Source: Aquabacterium olei (GTDB taxonomy: Bacteria; Pseudomonadota; Gammaproteobacteria; Burkholderiales; Burkholderiaceae_C). From it: a DNA stretch of 64,000 nt. Under the pieces are notes generated by a model. It was not told the origin of the DNA. It saw only the letters and a program-made list of their open reading frames with translations, and searched no databases. Below, one piece after another: positions 53,106 through 62,485 of this stretch; the first letter of the stretch is position 1, and each line of letters opens with the position of its first letter. A program made the translations under genes and the position numbers. Location of the stretch: positions 372,001-436,000 of the forward strand of contig NZ_CP029210.1 of assembly GCF_003100395.1 (NCBI RefSeq), written 5' to 3'.

Positions 53106-53127
53106 AAGAGGCCCCGCGGGGCCTCTT
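53106..53127. terminator. Bidirectional terminator between the kinase and purH
   Basis: A near-uninterrupted palindrome, AAGAGGCCCC and GGGGCCTCTT around GC, preceded by an A-run on the left. It separates two convergent genes. Confidence 0.85.
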
Positions 53128-53131
53128 GTGT

Positions 53132-54721
53132 TCAGTGTCGGAAGTGGCGCGTGCCGGTGAACACCATCGCGATGCCGCGCTCGTTGGCCGCAGCAATCAC
53201 TTCGTCGTCGCGCATCGAACCACCCGGGTGGATCACGCAGGTCGCGCCCGCGTCCACCACCACATCCAGGCCGTCGCGGAACGGGAAGAACGCGTCCGAC
53301 GCCACGGCGGTGCCTTGCAGGGTCAGGCCAGCATGGCCGGCCTTGATCGAGGCAATGCGGGCCGAGTCCAGGCGGCTCATCTGGCCGGCACCCACGCCCA
53401 TGGTCATGCCGTCCTTGCAGAACACGATGGCGTTGCTCTTGACGAAGCGGGCCACCGTCCACGCAAACAGCATGTCCTTCATCTGCTGCTCGGTCGGTTG
53501 CAGCTGGGTCACGACCTTGATGTCGCCCACGATGTCGATGGCGTCAGCCGATTGCAGCAGCATGCCGCCGCCCACGCGCTTGAAGTCGAGGGCATTGCCC
53601 AGTTTGCGGGTGGCGTCGTCCAGCGGCACTTCCAGCAGGCGCACGTTCTGCTTCGAGGCATAGGCTGCACGGGCGGCGTCGGTGAACTTCGGTGCGATCA
53701 CCACTTCCACGAACTGCTTGTTGGCGTTGATGGCCTCGATCACGTCGGCGTCGACCACGCGGTTGAACGCCATGATGCCGCCGAAGGCCGAGGTTGGGTC
53801 GGTCTTCAGTGCCTTGGTGTAAGCCTCCAGCGGGCCGGCGCCCACGGCCACGCCGCAGGGGTTGGCGTGCTTGATGATGACGCAAGCCGGAGCTTCAAAG
53901 GCCTTGACGCATTCCCAGGCCGCATCGGCGTCGGCGATGTTGTTGAAGCTCAGCTCCTTGCCCTGGATTTGGGTCCAGTTGGCCAGGGTGGACACCACGG
54001 GGGCGGCTTCACGGTAGAAGGCGGCCGACTGGTGCGGGTTCTCGCCATAACGCATGCCCTGCACCTTGTGCAGCTGCAGGTTGTAGACGGCGGGGTATTC
54101 GGCCCTGGCCGGCACGGCTTCGGTGGCCAGCTCGGCGCCGGCTTCCAGCGCCGTCAGGTAGTTGGTGATCATGCCGTCGTAAGCCGCGGTGTGGGCGAAC
54201 ACCTTCTTGGCCAGCATGAACTTGGTCGAGCGGGTGATGCCGTTGGCCTTCATTTCCGACAGCACCTGTTCGTAGTCCACCGGGTCGATGATCACGGCCA
54301 CGTCCTGCCAGTTCTTGGCGGCCGCGCGCAGCATGGTGGGGCCGCCGATGTCGATGTTCTCGATGGCGTTCTCCAGCGTGCAGTCGGCCTTGGCGGTGGC
54401 TTGCGCGAAGGGGTAGAGGTTGACCACCAGCATGTCGATCGTGTCGATGCCGTGTTCCTTCAGCGCGGCCATGTGCTCGGGCAGGTCGCGGCGGGCCAGG
54501 ATGCCGCCGTGCACACGCGGGTGCAGCGTCTTCACGCGGCCGTCGAGCATCTCGGGGAAGCCGGTGATCTCAGACACCTCGGTCACGGGCAGGCCTTTTT
54601 CAGCCAGCAGCTTGGCGGTGCCGCCGGTGGACAGCAGGCGCACGCCCTGGGCGTTCAACGCCTGGGCAAATTCAACGATGCCGGTCTTGTCGGACACGGA
54701 CAGCAGGGCGGTCAGGGCCAT
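53132..54721 (-). CDS. purH: Bifunctional AICAR transformylase/IMP cyclohydrolase
   Basis: Catalyses the last two steps of IMP synthesis. The N-terminal cyclohydrolase domain begins [19 protein letters not shown]. The C-terminal transformylase has [30 protein letters not shown] (the KHxNPCG catalytic motif) and [12 protein letters not shown]. At 529 residues it is the usual length. It is the last gene of dusB-fis-purH, 54 bp after fis. Confidence 0.97.
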   Translation of the reverse strand: MALTALLSVSDKTGIVEFAQALNAQGVRLLSTGGTAKLLAEKGLPVTEVSEITGFPEMLDGRVKTLHPRVHGGILARRDLPEHMAALKEHGIDTIDMLVVNLYPFAQATAKADCTLENAIENIDIGGPTMLRAAAKNWQDVAVIIDPVDYEQVLSEMKANGITRSTKFMLAKKVFAHTAAYDGMITNYLTALEAGAELATEAVPARAEYPAVYNLQLHKVQGMRYGENPHQSAAFYREAAPVVSTLANWTQIQGKELSFNNIADADAAWECVKAFEAPACVIIKHANPCGVAVGAGPLEAYTKALKTDPTSAFGGIMAFNRVVDADVIEAINANKQFVEVVIAPKFTDAARAAYASKQNVRLLEVPLDDATRKLGNALDFKRVGGGMLLQSADAIDIVGDIKVVTQLQPTEQQMKDMLFAWTVARFVKSNAIVFCKDGMTMGVGAGQMSRLDSARIASIKAGHAGLTLQGTAVASDAFFPFRDGLDVVVDAGATCVIHPGGSMRDDEVIAAANERGIAMVFTGTRHFRH

Positions 54722-54775
54722 GGTTCTTCCTTCTGGAAAAGAGCGTGGATGCGGGAAATCGAAAACAGAGGCAGC

Positions 54776-55012
54776 TCACTTGATGAGCTTGTGCTCCAGC
54801 AGCTTGCGGCGCAGCGTGTTGCGGTTGATGCCAAGCCATTCGGCCGCCTTGGACTGGTTGCCCTCGGCGCGCTGCATCACCACCTCGAGCATCGGCCGTT
54901 CCACCGCGTTGACGACCATGTCGTACACCGCATGCGGCTCCGCGCCGCGCAGGTCGTGGAAGTAGCTCTCGAGGTTGTCCTTGATGCAGTCCTGGATGGT
55001 CTTCTTGCTCAT
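54776..55012 (-). CDS. fis: Fis-family nucleoid-associated DNA-binding protein
   Basis: 78 residues from the ATG at 55012. The C-terminal HTH AEGNQSKAAEWLGINRNTLR, then RKLLEHKLIK, is the Fis/NtrC-type domain; the N-terminal part (CIKDNLESYFHDLRG) is the dimerisation helix of betaproteobacterial Fis. It lies 13 bp after dusB, the conserved arrangement in proteobacteria. It bends DNA and adjusts transcription to growth rate. Confidence 0.96.
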   Translation of the reverse strand: MSKKTIQDCIKDNLESYFHDLRGAEPHAVYDMVVNAVERPMLEVVMQRAEGNQSKAAEWLGINRNTLRRKLLEHKLIK

Positions 55013-55025
55013 ATTCTTGTCGTTC

Positions 55026-56120
55026 TCAGTTCGCGTGGCAGGCGGCGTGTTCGGCCGTTGCCGCGTCGTCGTCCTCGGCTGCGTCCAGGTCACCCGCTGG
55101 CAAGCGGTCGTGCGTCAGACTGAGGGCGTCGAAAAAATCCGTGACAGCCTGCACCTGCGCGGCACAGCTGTCGAGGGTGTTCATGTGGGCGCGAAACGTT
55201 TCGCCACCCGGCAGACTGCGCACGGCCCAGCCGATGTGCTTGCGCGCGGTGCGCACGCCAGCGAACTCGCCGTACAGGCCATAGTGGTCTTCCAGATGCG
55301 CCAGCAGCCATTGCCGGACCTGCTGTGTCAGCGGGGGCGCGCGGTGCTCGCCCGTGGCCAGGTAATGCGCGATGTCACCGAAGATCCAGGGGCGCCCCTG
55401 CGCTGCACGGCCCACCATGATGGCGTCGGCCCCCGTGTGGCGCAGCACGGCCAGCGCCTTCTCGGGCGAGTTGATGTCGCCGTTGGCCACCACCGGCACG
55501 CCGACCGCCGCCTTCACCGCCGCAATCGTGTCGTACTCGGCCTGGCCCGTGTAGCCCTGCTCGCGTGTGCGGCCGTGCACGGTCAGCATGGCCACGCCGG
55601 CCTGCTCGGCGGCCCGGGCAATGCGCACGGCGTTCTTGTTGTGCTGGCTCCAGCCGGTGCGCATCTTCAGCGTCACGGGCACGTTGTGCGGCAGGCAGGC
55701 CGCCACCACGGCCTCCACGATCTGCAGCGCGAGCGGCTCGTCCTGCATCAGCGCCGAGCCCGCCCATTTGTTACACACCTTCTTGGCCGGGCACCCCATG
55801 TTGATGTCGATGACCTGGGCGCCGCGATCGATGTTGTAGGCGGCGGCCTCGGCCATCATGGCCGCGTCCGTGCCAGCAATCTGCACGGCAATCGGCGCGG
55901 TCTCACCCTCGTGGTTGGCGCGGCGCGAGGTCTTCAGGCTGTGCCACAGGTCCTTGCGCGAGGTCACCATCTCGCTGACCGCGTAGCCCGCACCCAGCTG
56001 CTTGCAAAGCTGGCGGAAGGGGCGATCCGTCACGCCCGCCATCGGCGCCACGAACAGGCGATTCGGCAGCTCGACAGAGCCAACCTGCAGCGCGCGGGTG
56101 GTCAGGGGGGCGGGAGACAT
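55026..56120 (-). CDS. dusB: tRNA-dihydrouridine synthase B
   Basis: FMN enzyme reducing uridine to dihydrouridine in tRNA. It begins with LFVAPMAGVTDRPFRQLCKQ. The catalytic cysteine is in DINMGCPAKKVCNKWAGSAL; FMN-binding segments are MRTGWSQHNKNAV and the GDI-x-SPEKA phosphate region. Start ATG at 56120 (364 residues), preferred over an upstream ATG at 56159. It is the first gene of the operon, with a promoter at 56194-56222. Confidence 0.96.
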   Translation of the reverse strand: MSPAPLTTRALQVGSVELPNRLFVAPMAGVTDRPFRQLCKQLGAGYAVSEMVTSRKDLWHSLKTSRRANHEGETAPIAVQIAGTDAAMMAEAAAYNIDRGAQVIDINMGCPAKKVCNKWAGSALMQDEPLALQIVEAVVAACLPHNVPVTLKMRTGWSQHNKNAVRIARAAEQAGVAMLTVHGRTREQGYTGQAEYDTIAAVKAAVGVPVVANGDINSPEKALAVLRHTGADAIMVGRAAQGRPWIFGDIAHYLATGEHRAPPLTQQVRQWLLAHLEDHYGLYGEFAGVRTARKHIGWAVRSLPGGETFRAHMNTLDSCAAQVQAVTDFFDALSLTHDRLPAGDLDAAEDDDAATAEHAACHAN

Positions 56121-56193
56121 GGGCGGGAAGGCGGTCAAAGACAGCGCAGCCCTGTCCACGCGGGCGGACAGGGCTGCTTAAAAAGAAGGCAGA

Positions 56194-56222
56194 AGTATAG
56201 CCGGGTGCGAGGCGCTTGTCTC
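56194..56222 (-). promoter_or_regulatory. Promoter of dusB-fis-purH
   Basis: On the minus strand: GAGACA (56217-56222) as -35, a 17-base spacer, and TATACT (56194-56199) as -10, about 75 bp upstream of the dusB start. Four of six -35 bases and five of six -10 bases match the sigma-70 consensus. Confidence 0.65.
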
Positions 56223-56295
56223 CCTTGCGCGGGGTGGCGCTGGGGGGCTGTGCAGCGTCTGGCGGGCCGTGTCTACGGGAAACCCCTGATAAACA

Positions 56296-56332
56296 TTGCA
56301 TTACAAATGCAATCGTTACAGAGAGAATGCAA
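56296..56332. promoter_or_regulatory. TTGCATT-ACA-AATGCAA palindrome plus a third AATGCAA, upstream of ompW
   Basis: A perfect 7-bp inverted repeat at 56296-56312, with AATGCAA repeated at 56326-56332, in an AT-rich island before the porin start. It resembles a dimeric regulator site with an extra half-site. The regulator is unknown. Confidence 0.6.
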
Positions 56333-56361
56333 TGGTTGTGCGGTACCTCCGCGTTCCACCC

Positions 56362-57222
56362 ATGATTGACATGAAGCCGTTCCACCTTTCCCTGCTCGCC
56401 GCCGCCGTCCTGACGCTGCCGGCTGCTTCTTTCGCCGACACCGAGGCCTCGCCGTACACCGTGAAGATGGGCGTGGCGCGCATCTTTGCGCGCGCGACCA
56501 GCACCGACTTGAAGGGCACGCTGCCGCCGTACGGCGTCGAAGTGCCTGCCGGCAACCAGCTGGAAGTGATGCCCGAGTCCACCGTGCTCTTCACCATCAG
56601 CCGCCGCCTGACGGACAACTGGGAAGCGGAACTGGTGCTGGGCACGCCGCCCACGCACGACGTCCGCCTGCGCGTCGGCAAGGAGACCATGGGCCGCGCG
56701 GCGCAATACCAGGCGCTGGCCGCCAACGGCATCCGCACGCGTGATCAGGTTGCCGGCTACATCGCCTCGCAGCCCGGCATCACCGTTCAACAGGCCACGC
56801 TGTCGGCCAATGCACTGGTGACCGCCGCCCAGGTCGGCAAGTACAACGGCGCCACCGTGGCCCGCGTGGAGCAGGCCGCCCCCACGGCCTTCATCAACTA
56901 CCGCTTCTTCGAGCGCGGCACGGCGCTGCGCCCCTACGTTGGCGTCGGCATCAACTACACCCGCTTCAAGGCCCGCGAGACCACGGCCGGCGCCAACGTC
57001 TACATGGACGGCCCGGTGGACATCAAGCTGAGCGATTCCTGGGGCCTCGCGTTCCAGACGGGCGTGACCTACCGCATCGACGACAAGTGGTCGCTCAATG
57101 CCGGCTGGATGACGGCCTCCGTCAAGAACAAGATGACCATCTCGACGGCCAACGGCGAGCAGAAGGCGTCCTACCGCTTCCACCCGTCGGTGTACACCGT
57201 GTCGGTCGGCTACAGCTTCTGA
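56362..57222 (+). CDS. ompW: OmpW-family outer-membrane protein with an enlarged loop
   Basis: Eight-stranded beta-barrel thought to pass small hydrophobic molecules. The signal peptide MIDMKPFHLSLLAAAVLTLP ends PAASFA. OmpW hallmarks: MGVARIFAR near the start, RPYVGVGINYTRFKARET, SWGLAFQTGVTYRIDDKWSL and the terminal YTVSVGYSF ending in Phe. At 286 residues it is longer than E. coli OmpW (about 210) because of roughly 70 residues between GTPPTHDVRLRV and FINYRFF. An ATG at 56332 with GAGAGA upstream is an alternative start, but 56362 or 56371 gives a cleaner signal peptide. Confidence 0.9.
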   Translation: MIDMKPFHLSLLAAAVLTLPAASFADTEASPYTVKMGVARIFARATSTDLKGTLPPYGVEVPAGNQLEVMPESTVLFTISRRLTDNWEAELVLGTPPTHDVRLRVGKETMGRAAQYQALAANGIRTRDQVAGYIASQPGITVQQATLSANALVTAAQVGKYNGATVARVEQAAPTAFINYRFFERGTALRPYVGVGINYTRFKARETTAGANVYMDGPVDIKLSDSWGLAFQTGVTYRIDDKWSLNAGWMTASVKNKMTISTANGEQKASYRFHPSVYTVSVGYSF

Positions 57223-57264
57223 CGCATCGCCGCCCGCCCCCCGCGCACGGGGGCATGCGCCGGG

Positions 57265-57284
57265 AAGGGCCCTTCGGGGCCCTT
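57265..57284 (+). terminator. Terminator with UUCG tetraloop after ompW
   Basis: AAGGGCCC (57265-57272), TTCG loop, GGGCCCTT (57277-57284), then TTT. Confidence 0.92.
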
Positions 57285-57328
57285 TTTCGTGGGGCGCTCG
57301 CCCGTGCAGGCTGCCCCACAATCGCGCC

Positions 57329-57838
57329 ATGGAAGCCACCTTGATGACCTGGGTGCAAGCCCTGCTGGCCTGGTTCTCTCTGCCCGAGGTCGGGCTCGGG
57401 GCCGTGTTTCTGGTGTCCCTGGTGTCGGCCACGCTGCTGCCACTGGGCTCCGAGCCGGCGGTCTACGCCCTCGTGTCCCTCAAGCCGGACCTGTTCTGGC
57501 CCACCGTCGCCGTGGCCACGGCCGGCAACACGCTGGGCGGGGCCATCAGTTGGTGGATGGGGCGGGCTGCGCACCGGGCTTCCGACCACCTGCGCCACCG
57601 GGCGCCCGATTCCGACCTGCCCCCCGGTGCCGGCCAGGCCGAGGGCCGCGCTGCCCGCTGGCTTGGGCGGTTCGGGCCGGTCGCCTGCCTGCTGTCCTGG
57701 CTGCCCGTGGTGGGCGATCCGCTGTGTGCCGTGGCCGGCTGGCTGCGGATGCCGTTCTGGCCCTGCGTGGGCTACATGGCGGTCGGCAAAGCCCTGCGCT
57801 ACGTCACCATGACCGCGGCGTTGTTGTGGATGATCTGA
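57329..57838 (+). CDS. YqaA-like VTT-domain membrane protein
   Basis: 169-residue inner-membrane protein of the YqaA/DedA-related group, a family linked to lipid scrambling or membrane homeostasis. Segments LVSATLLPLGSEPAVYALVS, then VATAGNTLGGAISWWMGRA, then FGPVACLLSWLPVVGDPLCA are the re-entrant and helix signatures of VTT proteins. An Asp/Pro/Gly-rich linker divides the two halves. The specific function is unknown. Confidence 0.88.
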   Translation: MEATLMTWVQALLAWFSLPEVGLGAVFLVSLVSATLLPLGSEPAVYALVSLKPDLFWPTVAVATAGNTLGGAISWWMGRAAHRASDHLRHRAPDSDLPPGAGQAEGRAARWLGRFGPVACLLSWLPVVGDPLCAVAGWLRMPFWPCVGYMAVGKALRYVTMTAALLWMI

Positions 57839-57899
57839 GGGGGGCATCGGTCAGATGGTCGACCCCGGCAGGCGCTTTTTCCCCCTTCCGGGGGCCTCC

Positions 57900-58121
57900 C
57901 ATGAACATGGGAATCATCTTGTAACGATTGCCCCGTCTTTGCGTGAATATTTGACGCAGGGCGACACTAAACTGCGTTGCGTCAGGTCGGTGAAGAGCGC
58001 AGCAAGACGTCGCCCGGCCTGACAAACAAGCCAAAAAATCGCTGTCATCAAGAGAAGAGTCAGGTCCGGGGAGGACATGTCTCGGAAAAAGGGCTCCGGT
58101 CTGCCGATCGGGGCCCTTTTT
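57900..58121 (+). ncRNA. Possible small RNA or leader ending in a terminator
   Basis: The 308-bp gap 57839-58146 holds no convincing ORF with good context. It contains a possible stem GTCAGG (57981-57986) / CCTGAC (58018-58023), a second GTCAGGTC copy near 58060, and an intrinsic terminator at 58086-58121. A GGAGG-ATG at 58076 would encode only about 30 residues running through the terminator. A rightward transcript ending here has no upstream gene after the VTT stop, so a stand-alone RNA is possible. No known RNA family recognised. Confidence 0.3.
58086..58121. terminator. Intrinsic terminator left of cusF
   Basis: AAAAAGGGC (58086-58094) pairs with GCCCTTTTT (58113-58121), with further pairing inside (CCG / CGG). 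It can serve the leftward cusF transcript as well as any rightward transcript. Confidence 0.8.
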
Positions 58122-58146
58122 CTTGTCCGTGCACCCGAGCGGGCGC

Positions 58147-58440
58147 TCAGGGCCGTGGTGTGATCGAGGTGATCGTGAACTGGCCGCCCACCTTGTCTGC
58201 GGTGAAGGTCACCTTGTCGCCCACCTGAAAGCGCTTGAGCCACGCCGGGTCGCTCACCCGGAAGCTCATCTGCATCGCGGGGATGTCGAGGTTGCGGATC
58301 TCGCCGTGCTTCAGCGTGATCTTGCCCCCTTCGGCATCGACCTTGCGGACCTCGCCTTGCACCGGCTGGGCCAGCACGGACAGCGACAGCCCCAGCCCGA
58401 CCAGCAGGGTGATGAGGGGGCGGGCGAGAGACGGTTTCAC
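58147..58440 (-). CDS. CusF-like periplasmic copper-binding protein
   Basis: 97-residue protein. A signal peptide (RPLITLLVGLGLSLSVLAQP) is followed by a single OB-fold CusF domain: GEVRKVDAEGGKITLKHG, then the metal site NLDIPAMQMSFRV with two methionines, ending VGGQFTITSITPRP. The start is GTG at 58440 with AAGGAG seven bases upstream. CusF normally hands Cu(I)/Ag(I) to a CusCBA pump; none is in the window. Confidence 0.88.
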   Translation of the reverse strand: MKPSLARPLITLLVGLGLSLSVLAQPVQGEVRKVDAEGGKITLKHGEIRNLDIPAMQMSFRVSDPAWLKRFQVGDKVTFTADKVGGQFTITSITPRP

Positions 58441-59575
<1,135 letters not shown>

Positions 59576-59576
59576 C

Positions 59577-61043
59577 ATGGCCCCCCGCTGGTCGGGCGGG
59601 GCCGCTTCCCCGTCCGCAGGGCGTCTGGCATGGCCGGTCGCCCTGTTCGTCTATCTGGCCCTGGTGGCCGCCATGCAGGCCGGCGTGTCGCCCACGGTCG
59701 AGCTCGACCAGGCGGAGCAACTCATCCTGGCGCAGCGCCTGGACTGGGGCTACACCAACCAGCCGCCGCTCTACACCTGGCTGGTGTGGGCGCTCGGCAC
59801 CGTCACCGGGCTGCCGGTGCTCGCGTTGTGGGGCATCAAGATCGGTCTGCTGGGTGGGCTGGTGCTGGCGTGCGACGGTGCCGCCCGTGAACTGGGCCTG
59901 AGCGCCGCACAGCGGCGGGTGGCCCTGGCCGGCCTGGCCCTGCTGCCCGCCGTGGTGTGGGAGGCGCAGCGCGACCTCACCCATTCGCTGCTGGCCGCTG
60001 CTGCCACCGCCGCCGTGCTGTGGTCGGCGCTCAACAGCCTGCGCCAGCCGGCGTGGTGGCGTGACGCGCGCACCGGCCTGCTGGCGGCCGCGGCCCTGCT
60101 GGCCAAGCACAACGCCATGGTCTTTCTGGTGGCCTTGCCGCTGGCCCTGGCGCTGTCGCCCGTCACCCGGGGGCGCTGGCGCTGGCGGAGCCTGTTCACG
60201 GTCGCGGCCGTGGGCGCGCTGGTGTGGCTGCCGCACGGGCTTTGGCTGATGCAGCATCCCGAGTCGCTCGACCGCACCCTGCAGAAGATCCAGGGCTCCG
60301 GCGGGCCGGGTGGGCTGGCTGCCGAGGCGGCCCAGGCCCTGCTGGCCTTCTTCACGCCATGGTGGCTGCTGGCGCTGCCCATGCTCTGGCAGGCGCGCCG
60401 CGCGTCCGAGGCCAGCCGCTTCCTGGGGCATCTGGCGCTGGCCGTGGCGGCCGGTCTGCTCCTGTTCACCACGGCGCTGGGTGTGGACCGCTTCAGCCCG
60501 CGCTGGTTCTTTCCGCAACTGTTCTTCCTGCCGCTGTGGCTGGCCGCCGCGACCGACCCAGCCGTGCGCAAATGGGGGCGGCGCATGGTGGCGGTGGGCG
60601 CGGTGGTGACCGCGATCGCTGCGCTGGCGCTGCCGGCGCGCGTGCTGTGGCCTTCGGGCAAGCCCACGCGCCAGAACCTGCCCTATGCCGATCTCGCGGC
60701 CGCGCTGCGCACGCAATGGGGGGCGGTGCCGCCGCTGCTGCTGGCCACGCACCACATGCCCGGCGCCAACCTGAAGCACGCCTGGCCCGAGGCGCCCCGT
60801 GTGCTGACCCCGGTCGTCCCCTGGTTGGAGCCCTTGCCCGCCGAGGTGCTGCTGGTGGCCCAGCCCGCCGACCTGCGCGACCCGCGCGTGCAGCGCTGGG
60901 TGCAGGCCCGCACCGGCCACGCCGTGACCGACATTGCCTGGCAGGGCGAGGTGGCGGCCCGCCCGTGGTACCGCTCTGAAGCCGAGTCGGTGGTGCTGAA
61001 GTGGGCCCGCCTGCCCGTCCGTCCCGTCGTGCTCAAGCCCTGA
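59577..61043 (+). CDS. GT39-family (PMT/ArnT-like) membrane glycosyltransferase
   Basis: 488-residue multispanning protein with about ten to twelve hydrophobic segments and a periplasmic C-terminal domain. The first loop carries ELDQAEQLILAQRLDWGYTN followed by QPPLYTW, the acidic and QPP signature of the PMT_2/ArnT superfamily that uses polyprenyl-phosphate sugar donors. The acceptor (lipid A, protein or wall polymer) is unknown. It starts one base after argB, so it is probably co-transcribed. Confidence 0.85.
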   Translation: MAPRWSGGAASPSAGRLAWPVALFVYLALVAAMQAGVSPTVELDQAEQLILAQRLDWGYTNQPPLYTWLVWALGTVTGLPVLALWGIKIGLLGGLVLACDGAARELGLSAAQRRVALAGLALLPAVVWEAQRDLTHSLLAAAATAAVLWSALNSLRQPAWWRDARTGLLAAAALLAKHNAMVFLVALPLALALSPVTRGRWRWRSLFTVAAVGALVWLPHGLWLMQHPESLDRTLQKIQGSGGPGGLAAEAAQALLAFFTPWWLLALPMLWQARRASEASRFLGHLALAVAAGLLLFTTALGVDRFSPRWFFPQLFFLPLWLAAATDPAVRKWGRRMVAVGAVVTAIAALALPARVLWPSGKPTRQNLPYADLAAALRTQWGAVPPLLLATHHMPGANLKHAWPEAPRVLTPVVPWLEPLPAEVLLVAQPADLRDPRVQRWVQARTGHAVTDIAWQGEVAARPWYRSEAESVVLKWARLPVRPVVLKP

Positions 61044-61048
61044 ACACC

Positions 61049-61750
61049 ATGCCCCGCACCGACCCCATCTGGCTGTTCGACCTCGACAACACGCTGCACG
61101 ACGCCAGCCGCGCCGTGTTCGGCCGGCTCAACCAGTCGATGACGGACTACATCGTCACGCACCTGGGCCTGCCGCATGACGAGGCCGATGCGCTGCGGAT
61201 GCACTACTGGCGCCGCTATGGCGCCACGCTGCTCGGGCTGGAGCGTCACCACGGCATCCGGGCCGCCCATTTCCTGGCGCACACGCACACGCTGCCGGGG
61301 CTGGAGGGCACGCTCAGCATGCCCCACGTCGACCGCGTCGCCCTCCAGCGACTGCCCGGTCGCAAGATCCTGCTGACCAACGCGCCTGCCGACTACGCCC
61401 GTCGGGTGCTCACGGCGCTCGACCTCGCCAGCTGCTTCGAGTCGGTGGTGTCGATCGAAGGCATGCGCGTGTTCGGCCACCTGCGCCCCAAGCCCGACGC
61501 CCGCATGCTGCGCATCGTGCTGGCCCGCTTGAGGCTGCCGGCCCAGCGTTGCATCCTCGTCGAAGACACGCTGGCCAACCTCCGCAGCGCGGCCAGCCTG
61601 GGCATGGGCACGGTGTGGATGCGGCATTACCTGCGAGACAACCCGCATGGCCCGGAGACCGGCGCCGGTCACGGTCGGCCGCCCTGGCTGTGTGTCAGAA
61701 TCCGACGGCTTCGGGCATTGCACCACTGGCGGCCACGTCGGCCCCGCTGA
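61049..61750 (+). CDS. HAD-type pyrimidine 5'-nucleotidase
   Basis: Cytoplasmic phosphatase of the HAD superfamily, subfamily IA. Motif I is LFDLDNTLHDAS with the nucleophile Asp near residue 11, motif II is ILLTNAPADYARRVL, motif III is KPDARMLR and motif IV is CILVEDTLANLRSA. The family releases nucleosides from pyrimidine monophosphates. The last 30 residues are Arg/His-rich and may lie outside the fold. It starts 5 bp after the glycosyltransferase. Confidence 0.92.
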   Translation: MPRTDPIWLFDLDNTLHDASRAVFGRLNQSMTDYIVTHLGLPHDEADALRMHYWRRYGATLLGLERHHGIRAAHFLAHTHTLPGLEGTLSMPHVDRVALQRLPGRKILLTNAPADYARRVLTALDLASCFESVVSIEGMRVFGHLRPKPDARMLRIVLARLRLPAQRCILVEDTLANLRSAASLGMGTVWMRHYLRDNPHGPETGAGHGRPPWLCVRIRRLRALHHWRPRRPR

Positions 61751-61805
61751 ACGCGGCCCGGTCCGGGCAGCAGACCAACACGCCCCCATGCGGGCCAGGC
61801 AGGCG

Positions 61806-62468
61806 ATGAGCAGCAGCGAGGCAGACCCCATCGACGACACCGAGTCGGCATCCCCCGACGCGCTGACCGCACCGCCCACGTCCGTGCGCAAGCGCCCCGC
61901 GCCGGGCGAGCGTCGCAACCAGATCCTGCAGGCCCTGGCGGCCATGCTCGAACAGCCTTCCGCCGAGCGCATCACCACCGCCGCCCTGGCTGCACGCTTG
62001 GAGGTGAGCGAGGCCGCGCTGTACCGGCACTTCGCCAGCAAGGCCCAGATGTACGAGGGCCTCATCGGCTTCATCGAACAGAGCCTGTTCACGCTGGCGA
62101 ACCAGATCGTGGCGCGCGAGCCGGATCCGGCGCGTCAGATCGCCCGCGTGATCGGCATGGTGTTGCAGTTCGGCGAGAAGAACCCCGGCATGTGCCGTGT
62201 GATCGTGGGCGAGGCCCTGCTGCACGAGCACGAGCGGTTGGCCGCGCGCATGAACCAGGCGCTCGACCGGCTGGAATCGCTGCTGCGCCAGAGCTGGCGC
62301 ATGCTGGCCGAGTCGCGGGGTGCGGCCACGCCCACGGTGGCGGCACAGGCCGGTGCGTCGCTGGCGATGGCGGTGCTCTTGGGACGCCTGCAGCGCTACA
62401 CGCGCACGGGCTTTGTCCGTCACCCCACCGAGCACCTCGACGCCACGTTGCAGACGCTGCTGGCCTGA
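61806..62468 (+). CDS. slmA: Nucleoid occlusion factor SlmA
   Basis: TetR-fold DNA-binding protein that blocks FtsZ ring assembly over the nucleoid. The HTH is in AALAARLEVSEAALYRHFAS, followed by KAQMYEGLIGFIEQSLFTLA, the characteristic SlmA helix. It has 220 residues with a Ser/Asp/Pro-rich N-terminus of about 25 residues. The ATG at 61806 is used; one at 61788 is in frame. It follows argB within a few genes, the common neighbourhood. Confidence 0.93.
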   Translation: MSSSEADPIDDTESASPDALTAPPTSVRKRPAPGERRNQILQALAAMLEQPSAERITTAALAARLEVSEAALYRHFASKAQMYEGLIGFIEQSLFTLANQIVAREPDPARQIARVIGMVLQFGEKNPGMCRVIVGEALLHEHERLAARMNQALDRLESLLRQSWRMLAESRGAATPTVAAQAGASLAMAVLLGRLQRYTRTGFVRHPTEHLDATLQTLLA

Positions 62469-62485
62469 GGCGGCATGTGACGGCA

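Noticed and set aside
53126..55123. Long plus-strand open frame opposite purH and fis
   Set aside because: Both opposite genes are certain; the translation is typical antisense of GC-rich coding DNA.
58076..58168. Short plus-strand ORF of about 30 codons starting with GGAGG-ATG
   Set aside because: It reads straight through the terminator hairpin and into antisense of cusF; probably chance.
57914..58243. Minus-strand open frame containing MSSPDLTLLLMTAIFWLVCQ, possible small membrane protein
   Set aside because: No ribosome-binding site, and it overlaps the cusF 3' end and terminator; insufficient support.
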